Positions 1 through 7,549 of a DNA stretch of 7,549 nucleotides are shown in pieces. This DNA comes from Paludibacter sp. (GTDB lineage Bacteria; Bacteroidota; Bacteroidia; Bacteroidales; Paludibacteraceae). Location: positions 1 through 7,549 of the forward strand of contig JAQWCZ010000098.1 in the NCBI GenBank assembly GCA_028705705.1, read 5' to 3'. Numbering within the stretch: the stretch's first letter is position 1; every line of letters starts with the position of its first letter. A program made the position numbers and the translations under genes. The notes under the pieces were generated by a model that saw only the letters and a program-made list of their open reading frames with translations, ran no database searches and was not told the origin of the DNA.

Positions 1-450
1 CCGGTTTGCTGAAAACGATAACTCCGGTTTGAAGGTTATTTCCCATCCTTTTTTTTCATATCTGATGCCGGCTGATAAATAAGCATTTATGCCTTTGCCC
101 TGCCATAACAAGCCATCGTTTTGTCCATATGGCGATGCACCGTTATATGAAACAAAAAGCTCAGGTCCAAAAATTCTTAATGTTTTGGACTTGTTCAAAG
201 AGCCAAATTTGATTTGTTCAGCCCAATAGTTTTTTTCCGGTTCGGTAGCAGACCATTTGGAATCGGATAAAGTACGATAATTTAAATATGGACGTTCAGC
301 ATAGCCGTCTAAAGAAAGAAAATCGTAATATGATTCAATTGCAGATAAAAGTTTTTCTTGTGAAGAAAGGGAGAAAATAAATGTAAGAGAAACCATGAAA
401 GCAATTGTTTTTTTGAGTCTCAAAATAGGGTATCTTCTTGTTTCTAACAT
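1..450 (-). CDS. Probable outer-membrane beta-barrel protein, N-terminal part (possibly Wzi-like)
   Basis: An open frame runs 150 codons from ATG at 450 to the window edge without a stop, so the C-terminus is missing. The protein begins MLETRRYPILRLKKTIAFMV, then a hydrophobic stretch ending near SLSSQ (about residue 30), which reads as a Sec signal peptide; a second ATG at 396 would give a shorter signal. The mature part alternates aromatic and polar residues (for example RIFGPELFVSYNGASPYG at about 93-110, then QNDGLLWQGKGINAYLSAG) as in outer-membrane beta strands. The segment NDGLLWQGKG resembles, from memory, Wzi-type capsule assembly proteins, which attach capsule to the outer membrane; this fits the setting but is not proven. 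It starts 18 bp after the glycosyltransferase stop on the same strand, so the two are probably co-transcribed. CDS call firm, barrel likely, Wzi assignment tentative. Confidence 0.75.
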   Translation of the reverse strand, partial: MLETRRYPILRLKKTIAFMVSLTFIFSLSSQEKLLSAIESYYDFLSLDGYAERPYLNYRTLSDSKWSATEPEKNYWAEQIKFGSLNKSKTLRIFGPELFVSYNGASPYGQNDGLLWQGKGINAYLSAGIRYEKKGWEITFKPELSFSANR

Positions 451-468
451 GATTATGTTTATTTAATA

Positions 469-1281
469 TTAATTTAAACCATTATCGCAATAAAACTTTT
501 TCCCTTGTTGTTTTTCTTTTAGTTTCTCTCTGTTTTCACTTACATATGTGTAATTATCTTTATGCCACAAGTGATATTGAACAGCTAAACTTCTTAAGGA
601 TTTGAAATGATAACCTGCTTCTTTAAATCTCCAAACTAAATCAATATCTTCTCCAATACCGGGAAGCGTATAGCTTTCATCAAAACCGTTGATGGCATAA
701 ATGGTTTGCTTTGAAAAAGACATGTTGCATCCGATGATATACTTTATTTTTCTTAATAAGTGTACGAAACCAACTAAACCAGTAGGAGACAAGTAATAGC
801 CTTCTTCGATGTACTTAATATCTCCTTTTCCAAAAAACAGCTTTTTATAGAGTAAACACTGTAATTTTTTTAAACATACAGGACTGTTTTTCATTAAATA
901 AGAAGATGTAGGCTCATCTAATTTTACACGTCTGCCAGACAAAATGGTGTTTTCTTTTGCATATCGTAGGTGCATTTCAATAAATCTCCGATGTAAAACG
1001 CAGTCACCATCAATAAAAATCAACCAGTTTGACCTTGCATTTCGAATGGCATTGTTCAGCGCCTTGTTTTTTCTCCAACCGATGTCTTCTTGGGTTAAAT
1101 GTTGATAATCATGTTCAAATGGATAATTTTTCAGAAAATCTTTCATCTTTTGATGACATCCATCTTCTGTGATAATGATTTCAAATTCTTTTATCGTTTG
1201 TTGTTTAAGAGAATCCAGTACTACTTTAAGTGATTCCGTGTTATCATAGACTGATATTATCAACGAGGCTTTATACTCCAT
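469..1281 (-). CDS. Family 2 glycosyltransferase with C-terminal galactosyltransferase-type region
   Basis: A 270-residue cytoplasmic or membrane-associated GT-A enzyme, predicted to transfer a sugar from a nucleotide-sugar to a growing surface glycan. Numbered from the ATG at 1281: the N-terminal strand ASLIISVYDN, an acidic TEDG at 38-41, the stretch EDIGWRKNKALNNAI at about 65-79, then FIDGDC with the metal-binding DGD at 91-93. GCNMSF near 185 and GEDIDLVWRF from 210 (catalytic-base type Glu-Asp) match the C-terminal region seen in galactosyltransferase-like and chondroitin-synthase-like GT2 proteins. The frame can be extended to a TTG at 1314, but the ATG at 1281 sits just before the first beta strand and is preferred. 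No membrane segment is seen. It follows a TAACTTTGC promoter element about 100 bp upstream and is followed after 18 bp by the barrel protein gene. The gene looks very AT-rich, more so than gyrB. The donor sugar cannot be told. Confidence 0.92.
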   Translation of the reverse strand: MEYKASLIISVYDNTESLKVVLDSLKQQTIKEFEIIITEDGCHQKMKDFLKNYPFEHDYQHLTQEDIGWRKNKALNNAIRNARSNWLIFIDGDCVLHRRFIEMHLRYAKENTILSGRRVKLDEPTSSYLMKNSPVCLKKLQCLLYKKLFFGKGDIKYIEEGYYLSPTGLVGFVHLLRKIKYIIGCNMSFSKQTIYAINGFDESYTLPGIGEDIDLVWRFKEAGYHFKSLRSLAVQYHLWHKDNYTYVSENREKLKEKQQGKKFYCDNGLN

Positions 1282-1380
1282 GTTTTGAAAATGTTTTTCC
1301 GGGCAGATATACAATCAAGTGTCAATATTAATTATGTACAACCTATTTCCCCAGGTTATTATGGCCTGATTTTAAAACAG

Positions 1381-1389
1381 GCAAAGTTA
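1381..1389 (-). promoter_or_regulatory. Bacteroidota-type -7 element for the minus-strand glycosyltransferase/barrel pair
   Basis: The minus strand reads TAACTTTGC, an exact match to the Bacteroidota -7 consensus TAnnTTTG with the common trailing C. It lies 100 bp upstream of the ATG at 1281. A related TAACTTTTG sits 11 bp further upstream (1392-1400). No clean TTTG is found at the -33 distance (around 1407-1413), so strength is uncertain. Inference from consensus only. Confidence 0.6.
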
Positions 1390-1402
1390 GTCAAAAGTTA
1401 GT
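1383..1402. repeat. Two direct copies of AAAGTTAGT, one helical turn apart
   Basis: AAAGTTAGT occurs at 1383-1391 and again at 1394-1402, an 11-bp period. The copies cover the minus-strand -7 element and the adjoining upstream sequence. The arrangement would suit a protein binding one face of the helix, or a duplicated -7 element. Confidence 0.6.
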
Positions 1403-1412
1403 TATTTAACTA
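1399..1412. promoter_or_regulatory. Palindrome between two divergent promoters (candidate operator)
   Basis: TAGTTA-TT-TAACTA is a perfect inverted repeat with 6-bp arms. It lies where the -33 regions of both the minus-strand element (1381-1389) and the plus-strand element (1432-1439) should fall. A dimeric regulator bound there could affect both units. The palindrome is seen directly; its role is inference, and short AT-rich palindromes arise by chance. Confidence 0.35.
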
Positions 1413-1431
1413 TGAAAACCGTGAAAAATTG

Positions 1432-1440
1432 TATCTTTGC
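1432..1440 (+). promoter_or_regulatory. Bacteroidota-type -7 element for the plus-strand Stealth gene
   Basis: TATCTTTGC matches TAnnTTTG exactly. It is followed at once by the palindrome TTTGCAAA (1441-1448), about where transcription should start, which leaves a leader of about 70 bases before the ATG at 1517. The -33 region near 1407-1413 has no clear TTTG, so this may be a weak or activator-dependent promoter. Confidence 0.6.
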
Positions 1441-1516
1441 TTTGCAAACATTTCGGTTATATCAAATCACGCAATTAGATATTATAAATTACATTCAATA
1501 ATTAAACAGTATTGAG

Positions 1517-2464
1517 ATGAATAACAAAACCCCTGAAATAGATTTAGTTTATCTTTGGGTTGATGGAAATGATCCAATTTGGATAGCCAGGAAACAAGAA
1601 GCTTTAATAAGAAGAAATTCAGGGATTAAAGTCAATATTAACGGCAGGTATGTTGATAACGACGAACTGAAATATTCTTTACGATCGGTGGAGAAACATT
1701 TACCATGGATCAGAAAAATATTCATAGCTACAAATCATCAACAACCAGGTTGGTTAAATATTAATCATCCTAAAATAGAGCTTGTTAATCAGGATGAGTT
1801 TCTTCCTCCTGAGGCTATTCCGTGTTTTAATTCTGTGGTGATTGAATATTTTATCTACCGGATTCCGGGATTGTCTGACTATTTCTTGTATGCAAACGAC
1901 GATATGTTCGTGCATACAGATTTACAACCGTCGTATTTTTTTGCCGGTGATGGATTTCCTGTTGTCAGGTTACAATACCAGTTTATGCAGCGGACAGAAA
2001 TTAAACTGAAGAAACTGTTTGGAATTCGTATCAACAACTACCGAAAAAGTATCGAAAATGCGTTGGAGCTGATTGATAGAAAGTATGGGATGTATTATCC
2101 CGGTGTATCACATCACAATATTGATGCATATAGAAAAGATGATTTTAGAGCTGTTATTGAAGATGTTTTTAAGGATGATTTATTACCGGTTTTATCTAAT
2201 CATTTCAGAGATCCATCTGATATTCAGCGTGTTCTCTTTCATTATTATGTGTTGGCCATAAAGCATGGTCACCTGAAATTTGTAAACAGGAGAGAATCTT
2301 GTCGTATCCGGGTACAAAATTCAGATTTTATGGGTTCTTTAAAAAGGTTTAATCCTGATTTGTTTTGCCTCAATGACACCGAGCGGGCAACAGATGATGA
2401 CCGCGCACGAGTCAGACCTTTTCTGGACGCACTCTATCCTGAAAAGTCATCTTTTGAAAAATAA
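1517..2464 (+). CDS. Stealth-family sugar-phosphate transferase (first copy)
   Basis: A 315-residue protein of the Stealth family, whose members transfer a sugar-1-phosphate from a nucleotide-sugar to a glycan and so build phosphodiester-linked capsules; the family also contains the human GlcNAc-1-phosphotransferase subunit. All four conserved regions are visible. CR1 is EIDLVYLWVDGNDPIW at 7-22. CR2 runs from about 45, with RSVEKHLPWIRKIFIAT, HPKIELVNQDEF and the probable metal-binding NDD at 127-129. CR3 has SHHN at 198-201 and HFRDPSDIQ at 229-237. CR4 starts at CLND (284-287) and ends PEKSSFEK at the C-terminus. No signal peptide or membrane segment, so it is cytoplasmic. The start is the only ATG just before CR1. 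It is alone on its strand, divergent from the glycosyltransferase gene and ending 7 bp from a convergent one. The transferred sugar cannot be predicted. Confidence 0.93.
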   Translation: MNNKTPEIDLVYLWVDGNDPIWIARKQEALIRRNSGIKVNINGRYVDNDELKYSLRSVEKHLPWIRKIFIATNHQQPGWLNINHPKIELVNQDEFLPPEAIPCFNSVVIEYFIYRIPGLSDYFLYANDDMFVHTDLQPSYFFAGDGFPVVRLQYQFMQRTEIKLKKLFGIRINNYRKSIENALELIDRKYGMYYPGVSHHNIDAYRKDDFRAVIEDVFKDDLLPVLSNHFRDPSDIQRVLFHYYVLAIKHGHLKFVNRRESCRIRVQNSDFMGSLKRFNPDLFCLNDTERATDDDRARVRPFLDALYPEKSSFEK

Positions 2465-2471
2465 GAGGAAG

Positions 2472-3341
2472 TCAATTCGATTTTTTTTGTTGCATGACGC
2501 AAATGCCAAACAAATACCACCTGATTCGTCCGGTATCAAAAATTCTTTTTTTGAAAAAAGGAATAAATCCAAATAGTTTATAACTGATGTCCTGTTTGGA
2601 AGGCAACCCTATAACAAAAATGTTGTTTTCCCGTGCAAATTTATCTCTGCGTTTTTTGGCTTCTTGTATTTTCAGTCGCCTGTCAACGCGTTTTAATCCC
2701 CCTCCGGTCGTCATGGCTGAATTTTCCCGGTGTTTGTAGTAATACGTAGCGCCGGGAACCGTTACAATTCTGTTTGCCCAATATACAGCTTTAAAAGAAA
2801 AAACCATATCTTCGGCGACCTGCATATCTTCATCGAATAAAAGTTCATGCTCATCCAGTAATGATTTTTTAAAAAGATATTTTACTGAATATCCCTGGTT
2901 CCCCACATTAGTCAGGCGCATTTTATCTTCTGTTGCCGAGACCAGGATGCTTTCCTGATAAGAAAAGGAAATAGCAGGCAATCGCTCGTGCACCAAACCA
3001 CAGCAAGCTATATCTGCATCAGTCAACAGCGCGGCATGTAGCATTTTTTCGTAAAAATTCAGGTTGATGATGTCGTCTGCATCCAAAAAATGAATGTACT
3101 CTCCTGATGCTGCATTGATACCGGCGTTACGGGCAGCAGATACTCCTTTGTTTTCCTGCTCAATCAGTTTTACCGGAAATTGTCGGGCAATTTGTGTCGT
3201 GTTGTCTGTAGAACCATCGTCAATAACAATGATTTCCAGCAATTTAAAACTTTGAAAAAACAGACATTCCAGGCATTGTGCGAGATATTTTGATGCATTG
3301 TATGCCGGGATGACAACGGATATGTGTGTATTATTTTCCAA
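2472..3341 (-). CDS. Family 2 glycosyltransferase (TTG start)
   Basis: A 289-residue inverting GT-A enzyme. It opens ISVVIPAYNASKYL (7-20), then has DDGSTD at 41-46 for nucleotide binding, NKGVSAARNAG at 64-74, DADD with the metal-binding DxD at 87-90, VAEDMVF with the acidic pair at 177-178, and YYKHRENSAM at 201-210. The tail KLFGFIPFF (255-263) followed by RWYLFGI (274-280) resembles a C-terminal signature common in cell-surface glycan glycosyltransferases, perhaps for membrane association. No ATG lies in frame between the preceding gene's stop and the catalytic domain; the first Met inside is residue 100, so translation must begin at a non-ATG codon. TTG at 3341 is the best candidate and ATT at 3350 the next. 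The upstream Stealth gene is in the same frame and ends 12 bp earlier, pointing to coupled synthesis of two enzymes acting on the same glycan. Confidence 0.9.
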   Translation of the reverse strand: MENNTHISVVIPAYNASKYLAQCLECLFFQSFKLLEIIVIDDGSTDNTTQIARQFPVKLIEQENKGVSAARNAGINAASGEYIHFLDADDIINLNFYEKMLHAALLTDADIACCGLVHERLPAISFSYQESILVSATEDKMRLTNVGNQGYSVKYLFKKSLLDEHELLFDEDMQVAEDMVFSFKAVYWANRIVTVPGATYYYKHRENSAMTTGGGLKRVDRRLKIQEAKKRRDKFARENNIFVIGLPSKQDISYKLFGFIPFFKKRIFDTGRIRWYLFGICVMQQKKSN

Positions 3342-3353
3342 AACACTAATTTG

Positions 3354-4346
3354 TTACAATTCAAAACCTGATTTTTTCGGGAGTATGCTGTCAAAAGCAG
3401 CTTTCAGTTCGCCAAGTACCTTGTCGTAATTGCGAATATGGACATTGTCATTCAGGCAGACTAGTTTATAAGACTGTTCCCGCACGGCCTGAATTGCTTT
3501 TTTTGATTTAAGAACGAGTGGAAACATTTTGGTGTCTCCGTAGGTGTTGTATGGATTGAAATCCGATTTGCAAATCTGCCAGGTTTTGAATAATTCAGGC
3601 GTTAAATCCTGATTGCTCCTGAATCGATGGGTAGACATTTCAGTCAGTTCCTGACCACATTGCTCCCATACATCAATAAATGTCCTTTTCAGAAAAGGTT
3701 GTGCATTGTGGGGTGTTCGCAGTGTGACAAATTTGCCGTAAGGCTTTAGCAGGTAGTTTAATCTAACTCTTTTTCCGTATGACTTATCAAACCATTTATC
3801 ATGATCCCGGGAGAGTACTTCTTTTTTATCGAAGTGTTTGTTTATCAACCGGATGTTATTTCTCAGCATCTTACCAAACTGCGATAAACCAAAGTTGGTT
3901 CTGAATGCGGCAATATCATTGGGTAATTCCTCTGTAAAAAAACGATTCCCCGAAAGGTGATTGATGATAAAGACATCATCATTGAAATACACGAAGTGTT
4001 CGGCCAATCCCGGAATCTTGTGCATATAAATCTCAATCAGGTTGGAGTTGAAAACGGGGGTAAACTCTTTGGGAATAAACTCTTCGTGATTCACCAAGTT
4101 GAGTTTGGGATGATTCGGGTTTAACCAGTCGGGTTTTTGTCCACAGGTTACAAAATGAATTTTCCGCACCCAGGGAGCAAATTTTTCAACTCCCCTGAAC
4201 CAATATTTTAATAGACCATAGTCTCTGAAACGGGCTTCAGAAACTTCATTCTTTGTGTTATCTATTTTGCCTGAATAACGGTAGAACTCCTCTTTCCATG
4301 CCGGATCATCCATGTCCACCCAGGTAATCACAAAATCAATTTCCAT
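3354..4346 (-). CDS. Stealth-family sugar-phosphate transferase (second copy)
   Basis: A 330-residue Stealth protein, predicted to be a cytoplasmic hexose-1-phosphate transferase that makes phosphodiester links in a surface glycan. CR1 is MEIDFVITWVDMDDPAW at 1-17. CR2 covers about 39-150: ARFRDYGLLKYWFRGVEKF, FVTCGQKPDWLN, HPKLNLVNHEEF, and NDD at 122-124 (FVYFNDDVFI). CR3 has TPHN at 211-214 and HRFRSNQD at 240-247, ending near ICKS. CR4 begins CLND at 297-300 and closes LPKKSGFEL. It starts at its ATG, 47 bp after the GH16-like gene. It differs clearly from the plus-strand copy: the middle between CR2 and CR3 is basic and different, and CR1 has DMDDP where the other has DGNDP, so the two probably use different donors or acceptors. 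Its C-terminus lines up with that of the other copy, so it is full length although the next gene continues in the same frame. Confidence 0.94.
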   Translation of the reverse strand: MEIDFVITWVDMDDPAWKEEFYRYSGKIDNTKNEVSEARFRDYGLLKYWFRGVEKFAPWVRKIHFVTCGQKPDWLNPNHPKLNLVNHEEFIPKEFTPVFNSNLIEIYMHKIPGLAEHFVYFNDDVFIINHLSGNRFFTEELPNDIAAFRTNFGLSQFGKMLRNNIRLINKHFDKKEVLSRDHDKWFDKSYGKRVRLNYLLKPYGKFVTLRTPHNAQPFLKRTFIDVWEQCGQELTEMSTHRFRSNQDLTPELFKTWQICKSDFNPYNTYGDTKMFPLVLKSKKAIQAVREQSYKLVCLNDNVHIRNYDKVLGELKAAFDSILPKKSGFEL

Positions 4347-4393
4347 TTTTTAATTTGTACAAGTTAAGCAATTGAGCTTTTGTTTAATCCATC

Positions 4394-5335
4394 TCAAATC
4401 CACTGATAAACTCTTACCCAATCCACCTCAAGCAGCCCTTCTTCGCCAATCCTGTTTTCGGGGATGAATGAATTGAAAACCAGGAACATTTGTTCTGTTG
4501 GAATGTTGTTTTTAGCCCGAAAGACTACGAGGTTGTTGATGTACCAAATTAGTTCATCTTTGGTCCACTCGAGTGAATAAATAAAATAGGTCGCTGGATT
4601 GATGCCTTTGATGATTACGCCATCACCCTGTTGCCGGTTCATAAAACCCAGTTGAATTTCAGAACCATTAAAGTGAAAAATGTTGATATGTGGTTCTTTC
4701 TTTTCTGTTCCGAGCCAAAAAGCATGGTGAATATTTCCGGTACACCTGATTTTAGCTTTGAAGATACCACCTTCCTGTCGAAAGCTTTTTGCAGATTGCA
4801 GTACATCGGATGTATAGGCGAATTGCTTTTCTGTAAAACCATTGACCGGATGCCAGGCGAGTGATTTCATCGCTTCCCGTCGGGTTCGGATTTGTAATAC
4901 ACCTGCATGCACAGTCGTGTTATTGCCGGCGTTGTTAGCTTGTTTTTCGTTGTGGAAAGAATAATTTCGGATTAGTTTTTCATTGCTGAAATAGAATCCG
5001 AAATTCCAGCGGGATTCAGTTGATTTAGGCTGGTAGAAGTCATCACTGAAAGTGAGATAAGCATCACGAACCGGACTATGCTTTTTTGACTGATTTTTCA
5101 GTAAAAAAGCAACATCCGGATGTTTTTTCAGTTCATGCAACCTGTTTTTTTGTTGCTTTCTGGTTTCGGCAGATGCAAATTTCGATGACAACAGTAATTT
5201 TTTATACGCATCGAGTGCTGACGAGTACCGTAAGGATTTAATCTTTTCACTGATGGTCACAAAATCAACCTCCTGTTTCTCATACTTAGCCGTAGGCATC
5301 AGTCTGCCAAAAAATTTTTTCCAGAACAGATTCAT
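4394..5335 (-). CDS. GH16-fold (laminarinase-like) protein with lost catalytic residues
   Basis: A 313-residue protein. Residues 1 to about 90 are basic and probably helical (KIKSLRYSSALDAYKKLLLSS and so on), with no signal peptide. From about 92 it follows the GH16 beta-jelly-roll pattern: FSDDF at 96-100, WNFGFYFSN at 110-118, NNTTVHAGVLQIRTRRE at 138-154, FAYTSDVLQS, GGIFKAKIRCTG at 189-200, HHAFWLG, then IYSLEWTKDELIWYINNLVV at 252-271, and the closing EVDWVRVYQ at 303-311. At the place of the GH16 catalytic motif ExDxxE stands HINIFH (216-221): both glutamates are His and the aspartate is Asn. Hydrolysis or transglycosylation by the known mechanism should be impossible, so a carbohydrate-binding or scaffold role is inferred. 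It lies between gyrB (33 bp upstream) and a Stealth gene (47 bp downstream), which suggests a part in glycan synthesis inside the cell rather than degradation outside. Confidence 0.88.
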   Translation of the reverse strand: MNLFWKKFFGRLMPTAKYEKQEVDFVTISEKIKSLRYSSALDAYKKLLLSSKFASAETRKQQKNRLHELKKHPDVAFLLKNQSKKHSPVRDAYLTFSDDFYQPKSTESRWNFGFYFSNEKLIRNYSFHNEKQANNAGNNTTVHAGVLQIRTRREAMKSLAWHPVNGFTEKQFAYTSDVLQSAKSFRQEGGIFKAKIRCTGNIHHAFWLGTEKKEPHINIFHFNGSEIQLGFMNRQQGDGVIIKGINPATYFIYSLEWTKDELIWYINNLVVFRAKNNIPTEQMFLVFNSFIPENRIGEEGLLEVDWVRVYQWI

Positions 5336-5368
5336 GATGTTGATTTTGTATTATTTTGTTATCCGCAA

Positions 5369-7354
<1,986 letters not shown>

Positions 7355-7425
7355 TTAATTGCAGGGTGTTTACGTGGGCATTGTATGGATCCTCAAAATG
7401 AATAGCCACCTGCTCAAAAAACAGA

Positions 7426-7456
7426 CAAATATAGCAGAAAAAGTTGGGATTTCAAA
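7426..7456 (-). promoter_or_regulatory. gyrB promoter, Bacteroidota sigma-70 type
   Basis: On the minus strand a TTTG (7453-7456) is followed after exactly 19 bp by TATATTTG (7426-7433). This is a full match to the TTTG-N19-TAnnTTTG form used by the Bacteroidota primary sigma factor. The predicted start of transcription is near 7420, giving a leader of about 90 bases before the gyrB ATG. It may also supply transcription to the glycan genes behind gyrB. Confidence 0.75.
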
Positions 7457-7506
7457 ATGGAAATTTAAATATCATTAGTGTCCGGTAAAGATAAAAAGAA
7501 ATAGCT

Positions 7507-7539
7507 AAAAAAAGAGGGAACCTCTTAAGAAATCCCCTC
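7507..7539 (-). terminator. Rho-independent terminator of the gene upstream of gyrB
   Basis: Read on the minus strand, GAGGGGA (7533-7539) can pair with TTCCCTC (7514-7520) with one G-U pair. An alternative inner stem pairs AAGAGG (7521-7526) with CCTCTT (7512-7517) around a TTC loop. Either stem runs straight into seven T residues (7507-7513). This marks the end of a minus-strand gene lying beyond the window and insulates the gyrB promoter. Confidence 0.75.
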
Positions 7540-7549
7540 CGATGTTTTA

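Noticed and set aside
1282..1314. N-terminal extension of the glycosyltransferase to a TTG at 1314
   Set aside because: The added residues precede the normal GT2 start and the ATG at 1281 lies right before the first beta strand.
2481..2488. T tract just after the plus-strand Stealth stop as a terminator
   Set aside because: No stable stem precedes it; the bases are the Lys codons at the end of the opposite glycosyltransferase.
2373..2576. Plus-strand 67-codon frame over the convergent junction
   Set aside because: It overlaps the end of the Stealth gene in another frame and the glycosyltransferase in antisense, with a low-complexity basic product.
3354..3356. The TAA as a nonsense mutation breaking a functional gene
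   Set aside because: The Stealth protein already ends with the same SxFE terminus as the other copy, and the next domain begins cleanly, so both products look complete.
4366..4379. Small inverted repeat AAGC-N6-GCTT after the GH16-like gene, next to the palindrome TTGTACAA (4355-4362)
   Set aside because: The stem is only 4 bp and no T tract follows on the minus strand, so it is not a credible terminator.

Overview
The window looks like a chromosomal segment of a Bacteroidota bacterium, most like the order Bacteroidales by the feel of its GyrB sequence. It holds a surface-polysaccharide (capsule-type) gene cluster placed directly behind the housekeeping gene gyrB. The phylum call rests on two things seen in the sequence: promoters of the form TTTG-N19-TAnnTTTG or TAnnTTTGC, and start codons without clear Shine-Dalgarno sequences. 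The lower-rank placement is inference.

Layout from the right edge. A strong rho-independent terminator (7507-7539, minus strand) closes an unseen upstream gene. A Bacteroidota-type promoter (7426-7456) then drives gyrB (7327 down to 5369). On the same strand follow a GH16-fold protein with a ruined catalytic motif (5335-4394), a Stealth-family sugar-phosphate transferase (4346-3354) and a family 2 glycosyltransferase (3341-2472). The gaps are 33, 47 and 12 bp, with no convincing terminator between them. This series ends tail-to-tail, 7 bp from a second Stealth gene on the plus strand (1517-2464). That gene is transcribed away from a divergent minus-strand pair: a second family 2 glycosyltransferase (1281-469) and the start of an outer-membrane beta-barrel-like protein (450 to the window edge). 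The 235-bp divergent region (1282-1516) has facing TAnnTTTGC elements with a palindrome between them.

How the genes may work together (inference). The Stealth proteins would transfer sugar-1-phosphates to give phosphodiester-linked glycan units. The two glycosyltransferases would add ordinary glycosidic sugars. The GH16-like protein, lacking its catalytic acids and any export signal, would be a cytoplasmic glycan-binding or scaffolding partner. The exported barrel protein could help anchor or assemble the polymer on the cell surface. No polymerase of Wzy type, flippase, ABC exporter, Wza or initiating transferase is in the window, so the locus probably continues left of base 1.

The most notable points are the GH16 fold with HINIFH in place of ExDxxE; the Stealth and glycosyltransferase genes lying in one reading frame, separated by a single TAA and a TTG start; two distinct Stealth proteins in one small locus; and the lack of a terminator between gyrB and the glycan genes.
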